DNA of 16,216 nucleotides from Flavobacteriales bacterium UBA2798 (lineage in GTDB: Bacteria; Bacteroidota; Bacteroidia; Flavobacteriales_D; UBA2798), in assembly GCA_002351955.1 (NCBI GenBank), contig DEHO01000041.1, positions 19,292 through 35,507 of the forward strand, read 5' to 3'. Position numbers and translations under genes: made by a program. The notes beneath the pieces were generated by a model. That model ran no database searches and had not been told where the DNA came from. It worked only from the letters and a program-made list of their open reading frames with translations. Positions 1 to 9,244 of this stretch are shown piece by piece (positions within the stretch are counted from its first letter, which is position 1; each line of letters starts with the position of its first letter).

Positions 1-2919
1 ATGGTTTTAGATGGCAGCACCCTCTATCTTGCCGGTCAAGGTGTGCTCATCGATCATTTACCCAGCGGGTCGCTGCGTTTGGCGATTGCCGCTATTGATG
101 CTATCAACGGAAATCTGCTGAGCTACGATCCTGCCAGTCGTCCTGCTAACGGACTCCTAACCTTTACTTCCTGTACCATTGTAAAACTATTGCTGGCTCC
201 AACGCGCATCTATGCATGCGGACAACAATTCGGAGGAAACGGCAACGAAGGCATCATTGCCCTGGATAAATCAAACGGAGATGCAATTCCCTCTTTCAAT
301 CCTGTGTTCAATTTTGCAAAAGTGATCGATGCGGAAAGGAGAAACGGGAAGATCTATATTCTGAATTCAAAGATTTGGCCTCTGGGATATTCATTAATGG
401 AATTTGATGAAAATACAAATGTGATGACACCCGGTGCATTTATGATTACAGGAGGGACTCCGGAATCGATCGGAATATATCAGGATGAGTTGTTCATTGC
501 CGGATCTTTTACAAATGTCCTAAGCCAATCACGAAACGGTTTTGCTGCTGTTGATCTGAATACCCTTTCTTGCACGCCATTTTCTCCGAACCCAATCGGT
601 GTTCTTGATCACCCGAGAGCCATCCAGATATCGAGAAATAATCTGTACATCAGTGATGCTGCTTTAACCACAATTTCTTCTCAAAGCCGAATCGGCCTTG
701 CTAAATACTGCATGAAACCACATCCTGCAAATGCCATTTCAATTAGTGATGCAAGCATCTGTCCAAATCAACAAGGCATAATAGCAACAGTACCGGCTGC
801 GCGCTATGCAACTACCTACACTTGGAATTATACAGGGACAGGAATTAATTTAACCGGAACAGGGACATTCAACACACTTAATGCTTCGTCAAACCCGTCC
901 TCCGGAAATTTAATTGTAACACCACAATCCTATTGCGCAATAAACGGTTCATCCTCACAACTACCACTAACAATTGAACAAGCTCCTTTTGTTTATGCAG
1001 GAAATGATACCGGTTTAACATGTATCCAAACTTCAGTTTTACTTTCAGGTAACAGTAATGCACAATCGGCAAATTACGTTTGGACCAATCCGCAACTTAT
1101 ACAAACATTCAATCAAAACATTTCCATACAATCAGCAGGAGAATATCATCTATCGGTTACAGATGGAATTACCGGCTGCACGGCAAAGGACACGGTATTG
1201 GTTATCGCAGATACGAGCAGGCCTGCAATCAATCTTCCTGTTGGAAATTTTCTTCTTAGCTGCAGTGATACAACACTTTTTCTCTCCGGAAATGTATTTC
1301 CTGCAACAGCATCTTCCTATTGGAGATTGCAAGGTGGCGGGCTGTACTCTGATCCATTTCTTTGTCAGTCACCCGGTCAATACTATTTGGTAGGAATTGA
1401 TAATACGAATGGTTGCAGGGACAGCAATTTCATTTTTGTTCAACAAAACATACAAGCTCCACAACTTTTTTTACTCCACCCTAATCAGAGTTTTATTCTG
1501 GACACCCTCAACTGCAGAGATACCGTTTTAAACATCTCCGGCATGGCAATTCCAGGTACAACTGATTTGGAATGGTCTGACGGTTCAAATACACTCAACG
1601 GAAATACCATTTCCATTACAAATGGCGGATTATGGGCCTTGTCGGGAATTCGTCAGGATAATGGATGTCAATCAGTAATAAATTTTTACATCTACGAATG
1701 GAAAACACCACCACAAAATCAAATTACTTCAGACACACTGTTACTGAATTGCTCGTTTCCGGAAAAATGGACAGACAACTTTACAAGTACCATCAACACA
1801 AGCATTGAAATAAAAAAAGACACTTCCTGGTTGCCGTATCCGCAATTAATTGATACGCCCGGAATTATTCACTACTCAATTCGTGATTTAAGAAATGAGT
1901 GCGTACTAAGGGATAGTTTTATTGTGATCCATAGCAATACATTTTCATTTGCCGGATCAACAGATTCAGTGGTATGCATGAATACAGAATTCCTACCTAT
2001 TCCGGATCCGATAAATGCCCAACAAAACCTCTACTACTCATCATCAGGGATACCACCAAGCTCATTTGTTCCGGTCTGCACCATTGTGTTTGATACAACT
2101 GTGGTAATTCACGTTACAGATTCAACATGTAGTGGGGACTATGTAATAAATCTATTGCTTCCACCGCCAAGAGCTGATTCACTATTTTCAGTCTCATCCT
2201 GCATAGACAGCTCCGGAAGTGTTTCGGTAATTTCCTATGGTGGTGCACCGCCATTTTTGTATTCGATCAATCAGTCCCCATTTCAGTTGTCCAACAGTTT
2301 TACATCACTACCTTATGGAGAATATACATTGGAAATAAAAGACAACTATCAGTGTCGATCCATATACGAAATTACTCTTGAATCAACTTCTGCACTTCCG
2401 GTAAACAGATTTATGGTAGACACAAGAGCATCGCGGGAAGACACTATTGTCATTGTAAATACCACCTTACCCCAACCGGATTCAATAAATTGGGCATTTT
2501 CTGATTCACTTCAATTCATTGACCAAACAGGTAGCTCTCTAATACTTAAAATAACCGACACCCTTCCACACCTCATAAGAAGCACCGCCTTCTTTCTTGG
2601 TTGTGAATCATCATCAGAGCGATTGATCCAATGGCGTGAAAAAATAATGATAAGTGACTCCATTTACATTTCAATACTTGTCTTTCCCAACCCATCATCC
2701 GGAATAGTAACCATTAGAATTTCATCCAATGTTCCTCAACCAATTACTACGGAAATTTCTGGAATTAGTGGGGAATTTATCAAAAGATATTTTTATCCTG
2801 AAGGCACATTTTGGGAAATCCATGAAAACATGATTAGTCGTGGAAACGGGCTTTATGTTTTAAGGGTAATTGGAGAACGAACGTACAAAAGCATACTCTT
2901 TCAGATTGTTGGTTTATGA
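1..2919 (+). CDS. T9SS-sorted surface protein with beta-propeller, PKD/Ig-like and SprB-type repeats (5' partial)
   Basis: Probably a secreted adhesin-like protein anchored at the cell surface. The frame is open from the first base and the initial ATG is followed by propeller-like sequence, not a signal peptide, so the true start is almost certainly upstream. Residues 1-235 look like beta-propeller or delta-60-type repeats (DGSTLYLAGQG, IALDKSNGDAIPSFNP). Residues about 245-330 form a PKD-like domain, followed by several Ig-like modules with regularly spaced cysteines and AGNDTGLTC / SCSDTTLFLSG motifs. Residues about 747-785 match the SprB-repeat pattern (GGAPPFLYSIN ... LPYGEYTLEIKDNYQC), known from the gliding adhesin SprB. 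From residue 894 (VFPNPSSG) to the end is a type A T9SS C-terminal sorting domain, so export by Sec and then T9SS is expected. The stop overlaps the next start by 4 bp (ATGA), indicating translational coupling. The domain classes are seen in sequence; the ligand and exact role are unknown. Confidence 0.85.
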   Translation: MVLDGSTLYLAGQGVLIDHLPSGSLRLAIAAIDAINGNLLSYDPASRPANGLLTFTSCTIVKLLLAPTRIYACGQQFGGNGNEGIIALDKSNGDAIPSFNPVFNFAKVIDAERRNGKIYILNSKIWPLGYSLMEFDENTNVMTPGAFMITGGTPESIGIYQDELFIAGSFTNVLSQSRNGFAAVDLNTLSCTPFSPNPIGVLDHPRAIQISRNNLYISDAALTTISSQSRIGLAKYCMKPHPANAISISDASICPNQQGIIATVPAARYATTYTWNYTGTGINLTGTGTFNTLNASSNPSSGNLIVTPQSYCAINGSSSQLPLTIEQAPFVYAGNDTGLTCIQTSVLLSGNSNAQSANYVWTNPQLIQTFNQNISIQSAGEYHLSVTDGITGCTAKDTVLVIADTSRPAINLPVGNFLLSCSDTTLFLSGNVFPATASSYWRLQGGGLYSDPFLCQSPGQYYLVGIDNTNGCRDSNFIFVQQNIQAPQLFLLHPNQSFILDTLNCRDTVLNISGMAIPGTTDLEWSDGSNTLNGNTISITNGGLWALSGIRQDNGCQSVINFYIYEWKTPPQNQITSDTLLLNCSFPEKWTDNFTSTINTSIEIKKDTSWLPYPQLIDTPGIIHYSIRDLRNECVLRDSFIVIHSNTFSFAGSTDSVVCMNTEFLPIPDPINAQQNLYYSSSGIPPSSFVPVCTIVFDTTVVIHVTDSTCSGDYVINLLLPPPRADSLFSVSSCIDSSGSVSVISYGGAPPFLYSINQSPFQLSNSFTSLPYGEYTLEIKDNYQCRSIYEITLESTSALPVNRFMVDTRASREDTIVIVNTTLPQPDSINWAFSDSLQFIDQTGSSLILKITDTLPHLIRSTAFFLGCESSSERLIQWREKIMISDSIYISILVFPNPSSGIVTIRISSNVPQPITTEISGISGEFIKRYFYPEGTFWEIHENMISRGNGLYVLRVIGERTYKSILFQIVGL

Positions 2920-4541
2920 AAAGGATTCCGATCATTTGCCTGACACTATTTCTACAAAACGCCTTTGCACAGGAGCTAAGCAACATTCATAAAAAAGAAG
3001 CGTATGGTTTAAATACAGATTTCCAACTTCAAAGTATTCTGCGTAAAAACAATAATCAGGAACTCCACTTTCAACAATTTTTTAGTGGGAGCGTAAAGGC
3101 TAAAATAGCCAATGTTGATCTACCCATTACATGGAGCTGGTCGAATGGATGCAATTCCTTTTCTCACCCCTTCAACCAATTTAAGTTTCATCCATCGTGG
3201 AAATGGATTAAAACACAAGTGGGTCACGCTACACTGAATTTTTCCCCTTACGTATTATCAGCAATGCCTGTTTCAGGTTTTGCTATTGAACTGGACAAAA
3301 ACTCAAAACATTTGAGTGCTATTGCCGGAAGAATCCGTAAGGCAAGCTTTCCGGATCTTGAAAACACATCCGGTCCATTTTATCCGGAAAGATGGTGTGC
3401 CGGATTAAAGCTTGGAATTCAAAAATCAGATCTCCGTATACAGCTCAGCGGTGCCTTTGCTTTTGATAGGAACCTTGATGAATCTCAAATTACCAACGTA
3501 CCGTATGCTCCTGCAGAAACAGGATTTAGCATGTCTATTAATCTTGAAAAGAAAATACGCAATAACTGGCAACTTTCTATAGAGCAAGCAGCATCACTAA
3601 ATACTTATTTACACAATGAAGAAGAGACCACTATTAAAAATAAATTCTATGAGACAAAGCCGAATTTTGCAGGGATATACAAATTGAGTTATAGCAAAAA
3701 GCAGGAGTTAAATTTCTTTTATGAACGAATTGAACAGGAATATAAATCACTTTGTTCCTGGTATTTTGTTGCAGGAGTAGAAAACGGAGGTGTCGAATTT
3801 AATTCGAGAATTTTCAAACAAAAAATAAATATTTCCATTAAGAGCGGCATTCAGAAAAAGATTCAAAGTTTGGATGATTTGAGAATGCTTTTACAGCTAA
3901 GAGTAAATTCCAAAATATTAAAAACAGGGGATATTTCATTGGCAATAAGTAACCAAACAAATATCCAACGAAATAATCCATTTCTAAGGCCTGATGAAAT
4001 AGCAATACCGCAAGATACCCTGTACCTATTTGCCGTTCAAAAAAATCTTCAGTCCAACCTTACATTACCATTAGCAAAATTACAGAATACATGGTTCTCT
4101 GTTGTTGGTAATTACAACGAAGGAGCTCAATTGAAAGGCATAGCAATTACTTCAGAAAAACAATTAGAATCCTCATTGAGCACCCTGAATATGATTTGCT
4201 CGGTAACTCGAAAATTTAACGCTCAAAAAAACTCCTTTTCTCTTGGTGCCAATTACAATCAAACCACAAACTCTGACAGAGTTACATACTCCAAAGGTGG
4301 ACAACTCAGCATTACGCAAAGCAGGAAACATGGAGATAAGATCATGTTTCAATGTGCCTATTTCGCTAACCAAACACAACTTATTCAAAATAGAATTGCT
4401 TGGTCAGGCTCTATTCTAAAAACCAAAAGCAAAAAAGAATTAATTCAACTTCAACTTCAAACCGTATGGCAACTTCTGGTTCAGCCGGTAAAAACACAAA
4501 ATTTCCTACTATGCGCAACATTATCATTAAAGGTTCTTTAA
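2916..4541 (+). CDS. Exported protein, probable outer-membrane beta-barrel
   Basis: I do not recognise a named family. The 541-residue product starts with a clear Sec signal peptide (MKRIPIICLTLFLQNAFA, cleavage before QELS). The rest is rich in alternating polar/hydrophobic stretches separated by short turns, as in Bacteroidota outer-membrane barrels (for example around residues 230-300 and 370-540). It has no T9SS sorting domain, no TonB plug signature and no long hydrophobic helix after the signal. It does not end in the terminal aromatic residue common in barrels (it ends LSLKVL). It overlaps the upstream surface-protein gene by 4 bp and the downstream toxin-like gene by 31 bp, so the three are almost certainly co-transcribed. 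By inference it may be an outer-membrane partner or anchor for one of its neighbours. It is longer than PorP/SprF proteins (about 300 residues) and I would not call it one. Confidence 0.75.
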   Translation: MKRIPIICLTLFLQNAFAQELSNIHKKEAYGLNTDFQLQSILRKNNNQELHFQQFFSGSVKAKIANVDLPITWSWSNGCNSFSHPFNQFKFHPSWKWIKTQVGHATLNFSPYVLSAMPVSGFAIELDKNSKHLSAIAGRIRKASFPDLENTSGPFYPERWCAGLKLGIQKSDLRIQLSGAFAFDRNLDESQITNVPYAPAETGFSMSINLEKKIRNNWQLSIEQAASLNTYLHNEEETTIKNKFYETKPNFAGIYKLSYSKKQELNFFYERIEQEYKSLCSWYFVAGVENGGVEFNSRIFKQKINISIKSGIQKKIQSLDDLRMLLQLRVNSKILKTGDISLAISNQTNIQRNNPFLRPDEIAIPQDTLYLFAVQKNLQSNLTLPLAKLQNTWFSVVGNYNEGAQLKGIAITSEKQLESSLSTLNMICSVTRKFNAQKNSFSLGANYNQTTNSDRVTYSKGGQLSITQSRKHGDKIMFQCAYFANQTQLIQNRIAWSGSILKTKSKKELIQLQLQTVWQLLVQPVKTQNFLLCATLSLKVL

Positions 4542-7500
4542 GTCTTGCATTCTTGCTGATTTGTTTGTGCGGTAGATCACAACAATATCCAATTTCTGTT
4601 TCTTTGCAAATTAATCCTCCGTATCAATTAACATGGTCGGGGTTTTCAAATCCATTTCAAAATAATTTCAGGCTTATTCTACTTCAAAATGATTTAGGAG
4701 CACAGGGAGCCGCTGTACAATTACGCTTTGAACTTTCAGGGCCAGGATTCACAATCCGAAACAGAGAAAACACATCATACCCTGCTATTCAACTTCTACC
4801 CGGAGTTCCGCAATTCATCGATGGAAATTTTTTATCGAATTATTTTGCTTATTCGAAGTGGGCTACAATTTCAGGAAATTCACCATCAAATAATGGAAAT
4901 TTTCCGTTGGGAGGTTATTCTCTAAAGGCTTGGGTAATCCAAGACGGGCATCCTCAACAACTTCAATTAAGTGCGATTGAACAAAACTGGTTTTTTCTTC
5001 AGGCAATTGAAGCGCCACAACCACTTTTTCCTTCCTGTAATTCACACATTCAGGATGTGCCGGGTTCAACATTGGGTTTCCAATGGTCCGTTCCATTTAT
5101 TTCAGACCCTATCATAAGTGATCGCTTAAACTATTCATTTCAATTGTTTGAGATTCGTGGAATCAATCAGGATCCCAATTTCATTTCTAATTCCACAGCA
5201 CCTATATTTTCGACAACAGTCCAAAATCCATTCTTCGAATATGGAATATCCGAGCCACCGTTAATTCCGGGTTGGAAATATGCCTGGCGTGTGAAAGTTT
5301 CTGATCCACTAAATGAATTGACTTTCGCCAATCAGGGGTGCAGCTTTGCATGCGAATTCAGATATGGCGAAAACTTACAATCACCACTTGTATTATCTGC
5401 AAGTCAAATCATGCCCAGAACAGCGCTCCTTACGTGGAATGTCTTTCAGGGAGCAACAGATTTCACTCTCCAAATTAAAAAAACCGGAACAGCACAGTGG
5501 TATTCTGCTAATTCCGCGGGAATACAATACCGGCATCAAAATCTCGAACCCGGAACAAATTATGAAGCCAGAGTTAAAGCTATTACTCCTTTAGAAGAAA
5601 GTGAATGGAGCAATACGTTAAATTTTACAACGCCTGAATTACCACAAATCAGTTGCGGGCAGAATGATCCGTTTTTTACACCAACAGCGTTTAATCCGAT
5701 TGCACATCTTGTTCCGGGAAACATTGTAAGAGTTGGTCAATTTGAAATGCAAATCATCGAGGCATTTTCCACATTTCCGGATGGATTTTTTCGTGGAAGA
5801 GGTAAAATAAATATTTATGGAACACTTCCCCTGTCTGTAAAATTTGAGCGGATTTTTGTTGATGAAAATCTCATTCTCCGCAATGGAATTGTTGAAGCAG
5901 AAACGCAAGGTCTTGGAGCCTGGTACAACAATAACACAGTTGGAACAATTTCAGATGGAAATGAATCGGTTGAGCACAGTATTGATTACGATATAGAAAC
6001 GATAACCCTTGGGCCAAACAATGAAATTATCATCAATGGAACCTCAAGCTCTATTGTACTCGACACACTTGCAGGAACAACGCTAGAGGATAGTAATGGC
6101 ACACTATTTATCGTTACTGAAAACGGTGATGTTATAAACGCAGGTCAAAGCGGAAACGGAAGCGGTGTCTGTCCGGAAATTGAAAATCTGATTTTTCCCG
6201 AGTTTGCGCAGACAACCTTGTTGTCACATTCCAACGAGAAATACGGAACCGATGTTTTCCGCTATACACAACTGCAGGAATACTATTTAAATGTCAGGGT
6301 AAACAACCGCCATAACCCAAGCAAAGTAGATTGGAAATCCGTCCGCAGTTCAAAATATGATATTATCGAATTTCAACTGACCATTACAGAGAACTCAATA
6401 AATCCGGACAGTATCCGATTTGAAACATGGACGGGAACAAGGTACAATTACTCAAGAGAAAACAACAATTATACCTTACATATCATTGGAGGGAGGCACG
6501 GTGATGGTCAGGAATTATTTATTTATGCGAAACATGAAAATGCCTGGAAAAAGATTGGTAAGTTGAATATTGTTCACTACAACCAGATAGATAAAAAGCT
6601 TATTGTATTAAAATCTCCAACGGCAATTCTTGAGAATGAGTTCATTATTTCCTCCTTTAAAGGCGCCATTGCTTCATGGAATATCGAAATAAAAAACTGG
6701 CAAATTCCGGTCGGATGGGATCTGAATAATGACGGAAAAATAGAAGCAGGGGGCATCAAGACCAGCGATGAATTATCGGTTGTAATCGAAGCTATAAAAT
6801 CAGAAAGTTGGTATGATAATGAAGCATACTACTTGATTCTAACGGCGGTAGAATCATCAGAAACAGAGTTGAAAGGGGAGATGCGAAGAGGGAAAAGATT
6901 CGGATTTATTTTCCCGCAAACGGATTTTGAAATAAACAGAACTGCAGCGCACGAACTTGGTCATGGTGTATTCGGCTGGGAACATACCTTTTCCGGAAAT
7001 ACACCTTTAAATAAAGGAACGAGCGATAATATAATGGATTATGGATTGGGTAATAAAACGTTCAAATTTCAATGGGATCTTGCACAGGATCCGGCATTGT
7101 TGCCCGGATTAGGTGACGGCGAAGAAGACATACAGTTAAGACCCCATTCTGCATTGGGAGAATATGTAAACGTTATAGGCAAAAATTATGTTTTCCCCGC
7201 ACCTTCAGGCGCAATATTCGCATTGCCGAATGTAACGCATGTTAAATATAATCACACAGGCGCTGTAACCCGATTTATACTTAATAACGGAAAAGAATAC
7301 ATCGGATTCTGTACCAGTAATGATCAATTTCTGGGATATTACGACACTTCGTTTATTCGTCACCTGGAAGGCGTGTTTACCAATGAAAAAAAGGTGATAC
7401 TAGCCACCTATGAATTCAAGGATTATTCAATTGCCAATAACGGCGATTTGGTTTTGTCCCGCTCTGCAAAATCTACAAGCGGAATAGTTACCGATTGCTA

Positions 7501-9244
7501 TTGCTACAGAAAATGGAGCAATGCCAGTTCTATTCTTACCATGAAGGGAGATATGGTAAGGATACAAATACCGGAAAATGCAATTATGTTTTCATGCACC
7601 GGAACAGAATGCTTAAATCCGGAATCGGAAGGCGTGGAAGAAGGACTTGGCATGCAATTGTATTATTTTCTACGTCCCAAATTGCCTTCGAATACAGAGC
7701 CTTATCAGCTGGCTGAACTATGTAATTTCATATCCGAAACAGGGTCAGGTAAAATTGTTGCGTTTTATGAAAACACCCTGGAACGTTACCATCCTTCAAC
7801 AAGAATTTCACCTGAAGTCGCTGCTCTTTTCATTCAGGAAAATATTTTCACGCTTAGCCGCTTTCAACAGCTATTCCCATTTAGATCCTTTGCTCGTGAC
7901 GTTGATGTAATCTATGCAAATTCAGATTTACGAAACGGAATACCTGAAAATTATAATACGAATTCAATTGACTACGACGCAAGAAGAAACAACATACAAA
8001 GGCCCTACTCCTATTCATACAGTGATCTTTGCAGTAGAAAAAAACTAATAGGGACTTATTATACCAATTTAATTCTCAATTATGAACAGAGCGGGAATGC
8101 TTGTCCGCTAAGTGAAAGTGACTTCTATATTCAATACGTAGGCCTGTATGGAGATGATTCAGCATTTCCATTTATTGCAAGAAATTTTTGCGCACAAATT
8201 AAAGATGTGCTGATTGCCTTTACAGCCCTCCAATTTGCTCCTCAATTTTTTGAAGTATTAGTTACCAATTTCACGGAACAGTTTTTAACCAATCTTGCCA
8301 TAGGAGCAGCCATTGATGTTTTAATTCAGATTGGCGCTGAGTATTTCTTTGCAGAGGAAGATATTTCCCTAGCCGAAGCTCTTGGAAGGATAAATTATTC
8401 CCAGGCACTAAAAGAAGGAATTTTAGATGGTGTATGCGGAAAGCTAAATGGAATACTGCCCCAGATTATGGGAGCATTAGGCGACTGTATTTCGGCTGGA
8501 TCCTCCGGAAACATCTTCACAGAAGATTTTGATTATGCATCCTGTTCCTCGGCAACATGGAATTATTTCCTTGGTACTGCAGCTACAGTTGGGATTTTAA
8601 AAACCCATCGGATTTTCAAACGCATCAATTTACTCCCTCTCGATCGGATAGAAAGAGGACTTCGCAGGATGGGGATAGTTGCACAGGAAAAAATAGACAA
8701 CGTGCTTTCTTGGATGGGGAAGAAAGTAAACCGTCTGATTGTCCGGGGAGTTTCAAAAAATGCATTCCTTAATAGTGTTGCCGAATTTTCACAGCCACAA
8801 TTTGCTCATCTATCAGAGCAGGCCTGGGAATTTTTCTCTGCTGAAAACTGGGCAGAGCTCGAATCACTTTTTAATACACACAATATAAACAGCAAATGGC
8901 CACCCTATGGAGGATTCATCTCATCACAAAAAACCACACTGAGAGTGGGGGAAACTTTTGATAGGTATGGGGGGCGTTACTTTAATGGAGTTTTTGATGA
9001 TGCAACAGGATTTTACACTTCTCCATTAGGAACAGAATTTGAATTAAGAGCCCTACCAAGTTCTTATAAATATGGACCTACCCCAAAGCCGTATAAAAAA
9101 TACAAAGTAATTAAAGAAATTAGTGACGTAGAAAAGGGAGAGGCAATTCCTTGGTTTCAAATGCCTGGAAAAGGGACACAATATAAAACCCCAAAAAGCA
9201 TTAACCAATTAATTTCAGAAGGATATATTGAAGAGATTAATTAA
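4511..9244 (+). CDS. Exported TANFOR-like/Fn3 protein with zincin-like motif and C-terminal TNT (NAD+ glycohydrolase) toxin domain
   Basis: A probable polymorphic toxin of 1577 residues. I chose the ATG at 4511 because it opens a Sec signal peptide (MRNIIIKGSLSLAFLLICL ... cleavage near GRSQ); the frame runs open back to 4400 but those residues are not signal-like. Residues about 26-260 resemble the TANFOR-type N-terminal region of large Bacteroidota surface proteins (family recalled, not searched). Residues about 289-378 are a fibronectin type III domain (TALLTWNVFQGATDF ... LEPGTNYEARVKA). Residues 814-825 read HELGHGVFGWEH, followed by NIMDY at 840-844, as in zinc proteases with a Met-turn. 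Residues about 1231-1363 are hydrophobic and may form a pre-toxin or translocation segment. Residues about 1455-1577 match TNT domains (Pfam TNT, formerly DUF4237): WPPYGGF at 1463, DRYGG with Arg1485, SPLGTEFELRALP, PWFQMPGKGTQY with Gln1557, LISEGYIEEI. TNT enzymes hydrolyse NAD+. There is no T9SS sorting domain, so release to the outside must use something else. Its 3' end overlaps a convergent small gene by 8 bp. Confidence 0.9.
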   Translation: MRNIIIKGSLSLAFLLICLCGRSQQYPISVSLQINPPYQLTWSGFSNPFQNNFRLILLQNDLGAQGAAVQLRFELSGPGFTIRNRENTSYPAIQLLPGVPQFIDGNFLSNYFAYSKWATISGNSPSNNGNFPLGGYSLKAWVIQDGHPQQLQLSAIEQNWFFLQAIEAPQPLFPSCNSHIQDVPGSTLGFQWSVPFISDPIISDRLNYSFQLFEIRGINQDPNFISNSTAPIFSTTVQNPFFEYGISEPPLIPGWKYAWRVKVSDPLNELTFANQGCSFACEFRYGENLQSPLVLSASQIMPRTALLTWNVFQGATDFTLQIKKTGTAQWYSANSAGIQYRHQNLEPGTNYEARVKAITPLEESEWSNTLNFTTPELPQISCGQNDPFFTPTAFNPIAHLVPGNIVRVGQFEMQIIEAFSTFPDGFFRGRGKINIYGTLPLSVKFERIFVDENLILRNGIVEAETQGLGAWYNNNTVGTISDGNESVEHSIDYDIETITLGPNNEIIINGTSSSIVLDTLAGTTLEDSNGTLFIVTENGDVINAGQSGNGSGVCPEIENLIFPEFAQTTLLSHSNEKYGTDVFRYTQLQEYYLNVRVNNRHNPSKVDWKSVRSSKYDIIEFQLTITENSINPDSIRFETWTGTRYNYSRENNNYTLHIIGGRHGDGQELFIYAKHENAWKKIGKLNIVHYNQIDKKLIVLKSPTAILENEFIISSFKGAIASWNIEIKNWQIPVGWDLNNDGKIEAGGIKTSDELSVVIEAIKSESWYDNEAYYLILTAVESSETELKGEMRRGKRFGFIFPQTDFEINRTAAHELGHGVFGWEHTFSGNTPLNKGTSDNIMDYGLGNKTFKFQWDLAQDPALLPGLGDGEEDIQLRPHSALGEYVNVIGKNYVFPAPSGAIFALPNVTHVKYNHTGAVTRFILNNGKEYIGFCTSNDQFLGYYDTSFIRHLEGVFTNEKKVILATYEFKDYSIANNGDLVLSRSAKSTSGIVTDCYCYRKWSNASSILTMKGDMVRIQIPENAIMFSCTGTECLNPESEGVEEGLGMQLYYFLRPKLPSNTEPYQLAELCNFISETGSGKIVAFYENTLERYHPSTRISPEVAALFIQENIFTLSRFQQLFPFRSFARDVDVIYANSDLRNGIPENYNTNSIDYDARRNNIQRPYSYSYSDLCSRKKLIGTYYTNLILNYEQSGNACPLSESDFYIQYVGLYGDDSAFPFIARNFCAQIKDVLIAFTALQFAPQFFEVLVTNFTEQFLTNLAIGAAIDVLIQIGAEYFFAEEDISLAEALGRINYSQALKEGILDGVCGKLNGILPQIMGALGDCISAGSSGNIFTEDFDYASCSSATWNYFLGTAATVGILKTHRIFKRINLLPLDRIERGLRRMGIVAQEKIDNVLSWMGKKVNRLIVRGVSKNAFLNSVAEFSQPQFAHLSEQAWEFFSAENWAELESLFNTHNINSKWPPYGGFISSQKTTLRVGETFDRYGGRYFNGVFDDATGFYTSPLGTEFELRALPSSYKYGPTPKPYKKYKVIKEISDVEKGEAIPWFQMPGKGTQYKTPKSINQLISEGYIEEIN

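Noticed and set aside
878..1393. Open frames overlapping the first gene on both strands
   Set aside because: They lie within a clear domain-rich coding frame and have no family-like sequence of their own; shadows of that gene.
4400..4510. Upstream extension of the toxin gene to 4400
   Set aside because: The added residues are hydrophilic and overlap the coding end of the barrel gene; the signal peptide begins at 4511.
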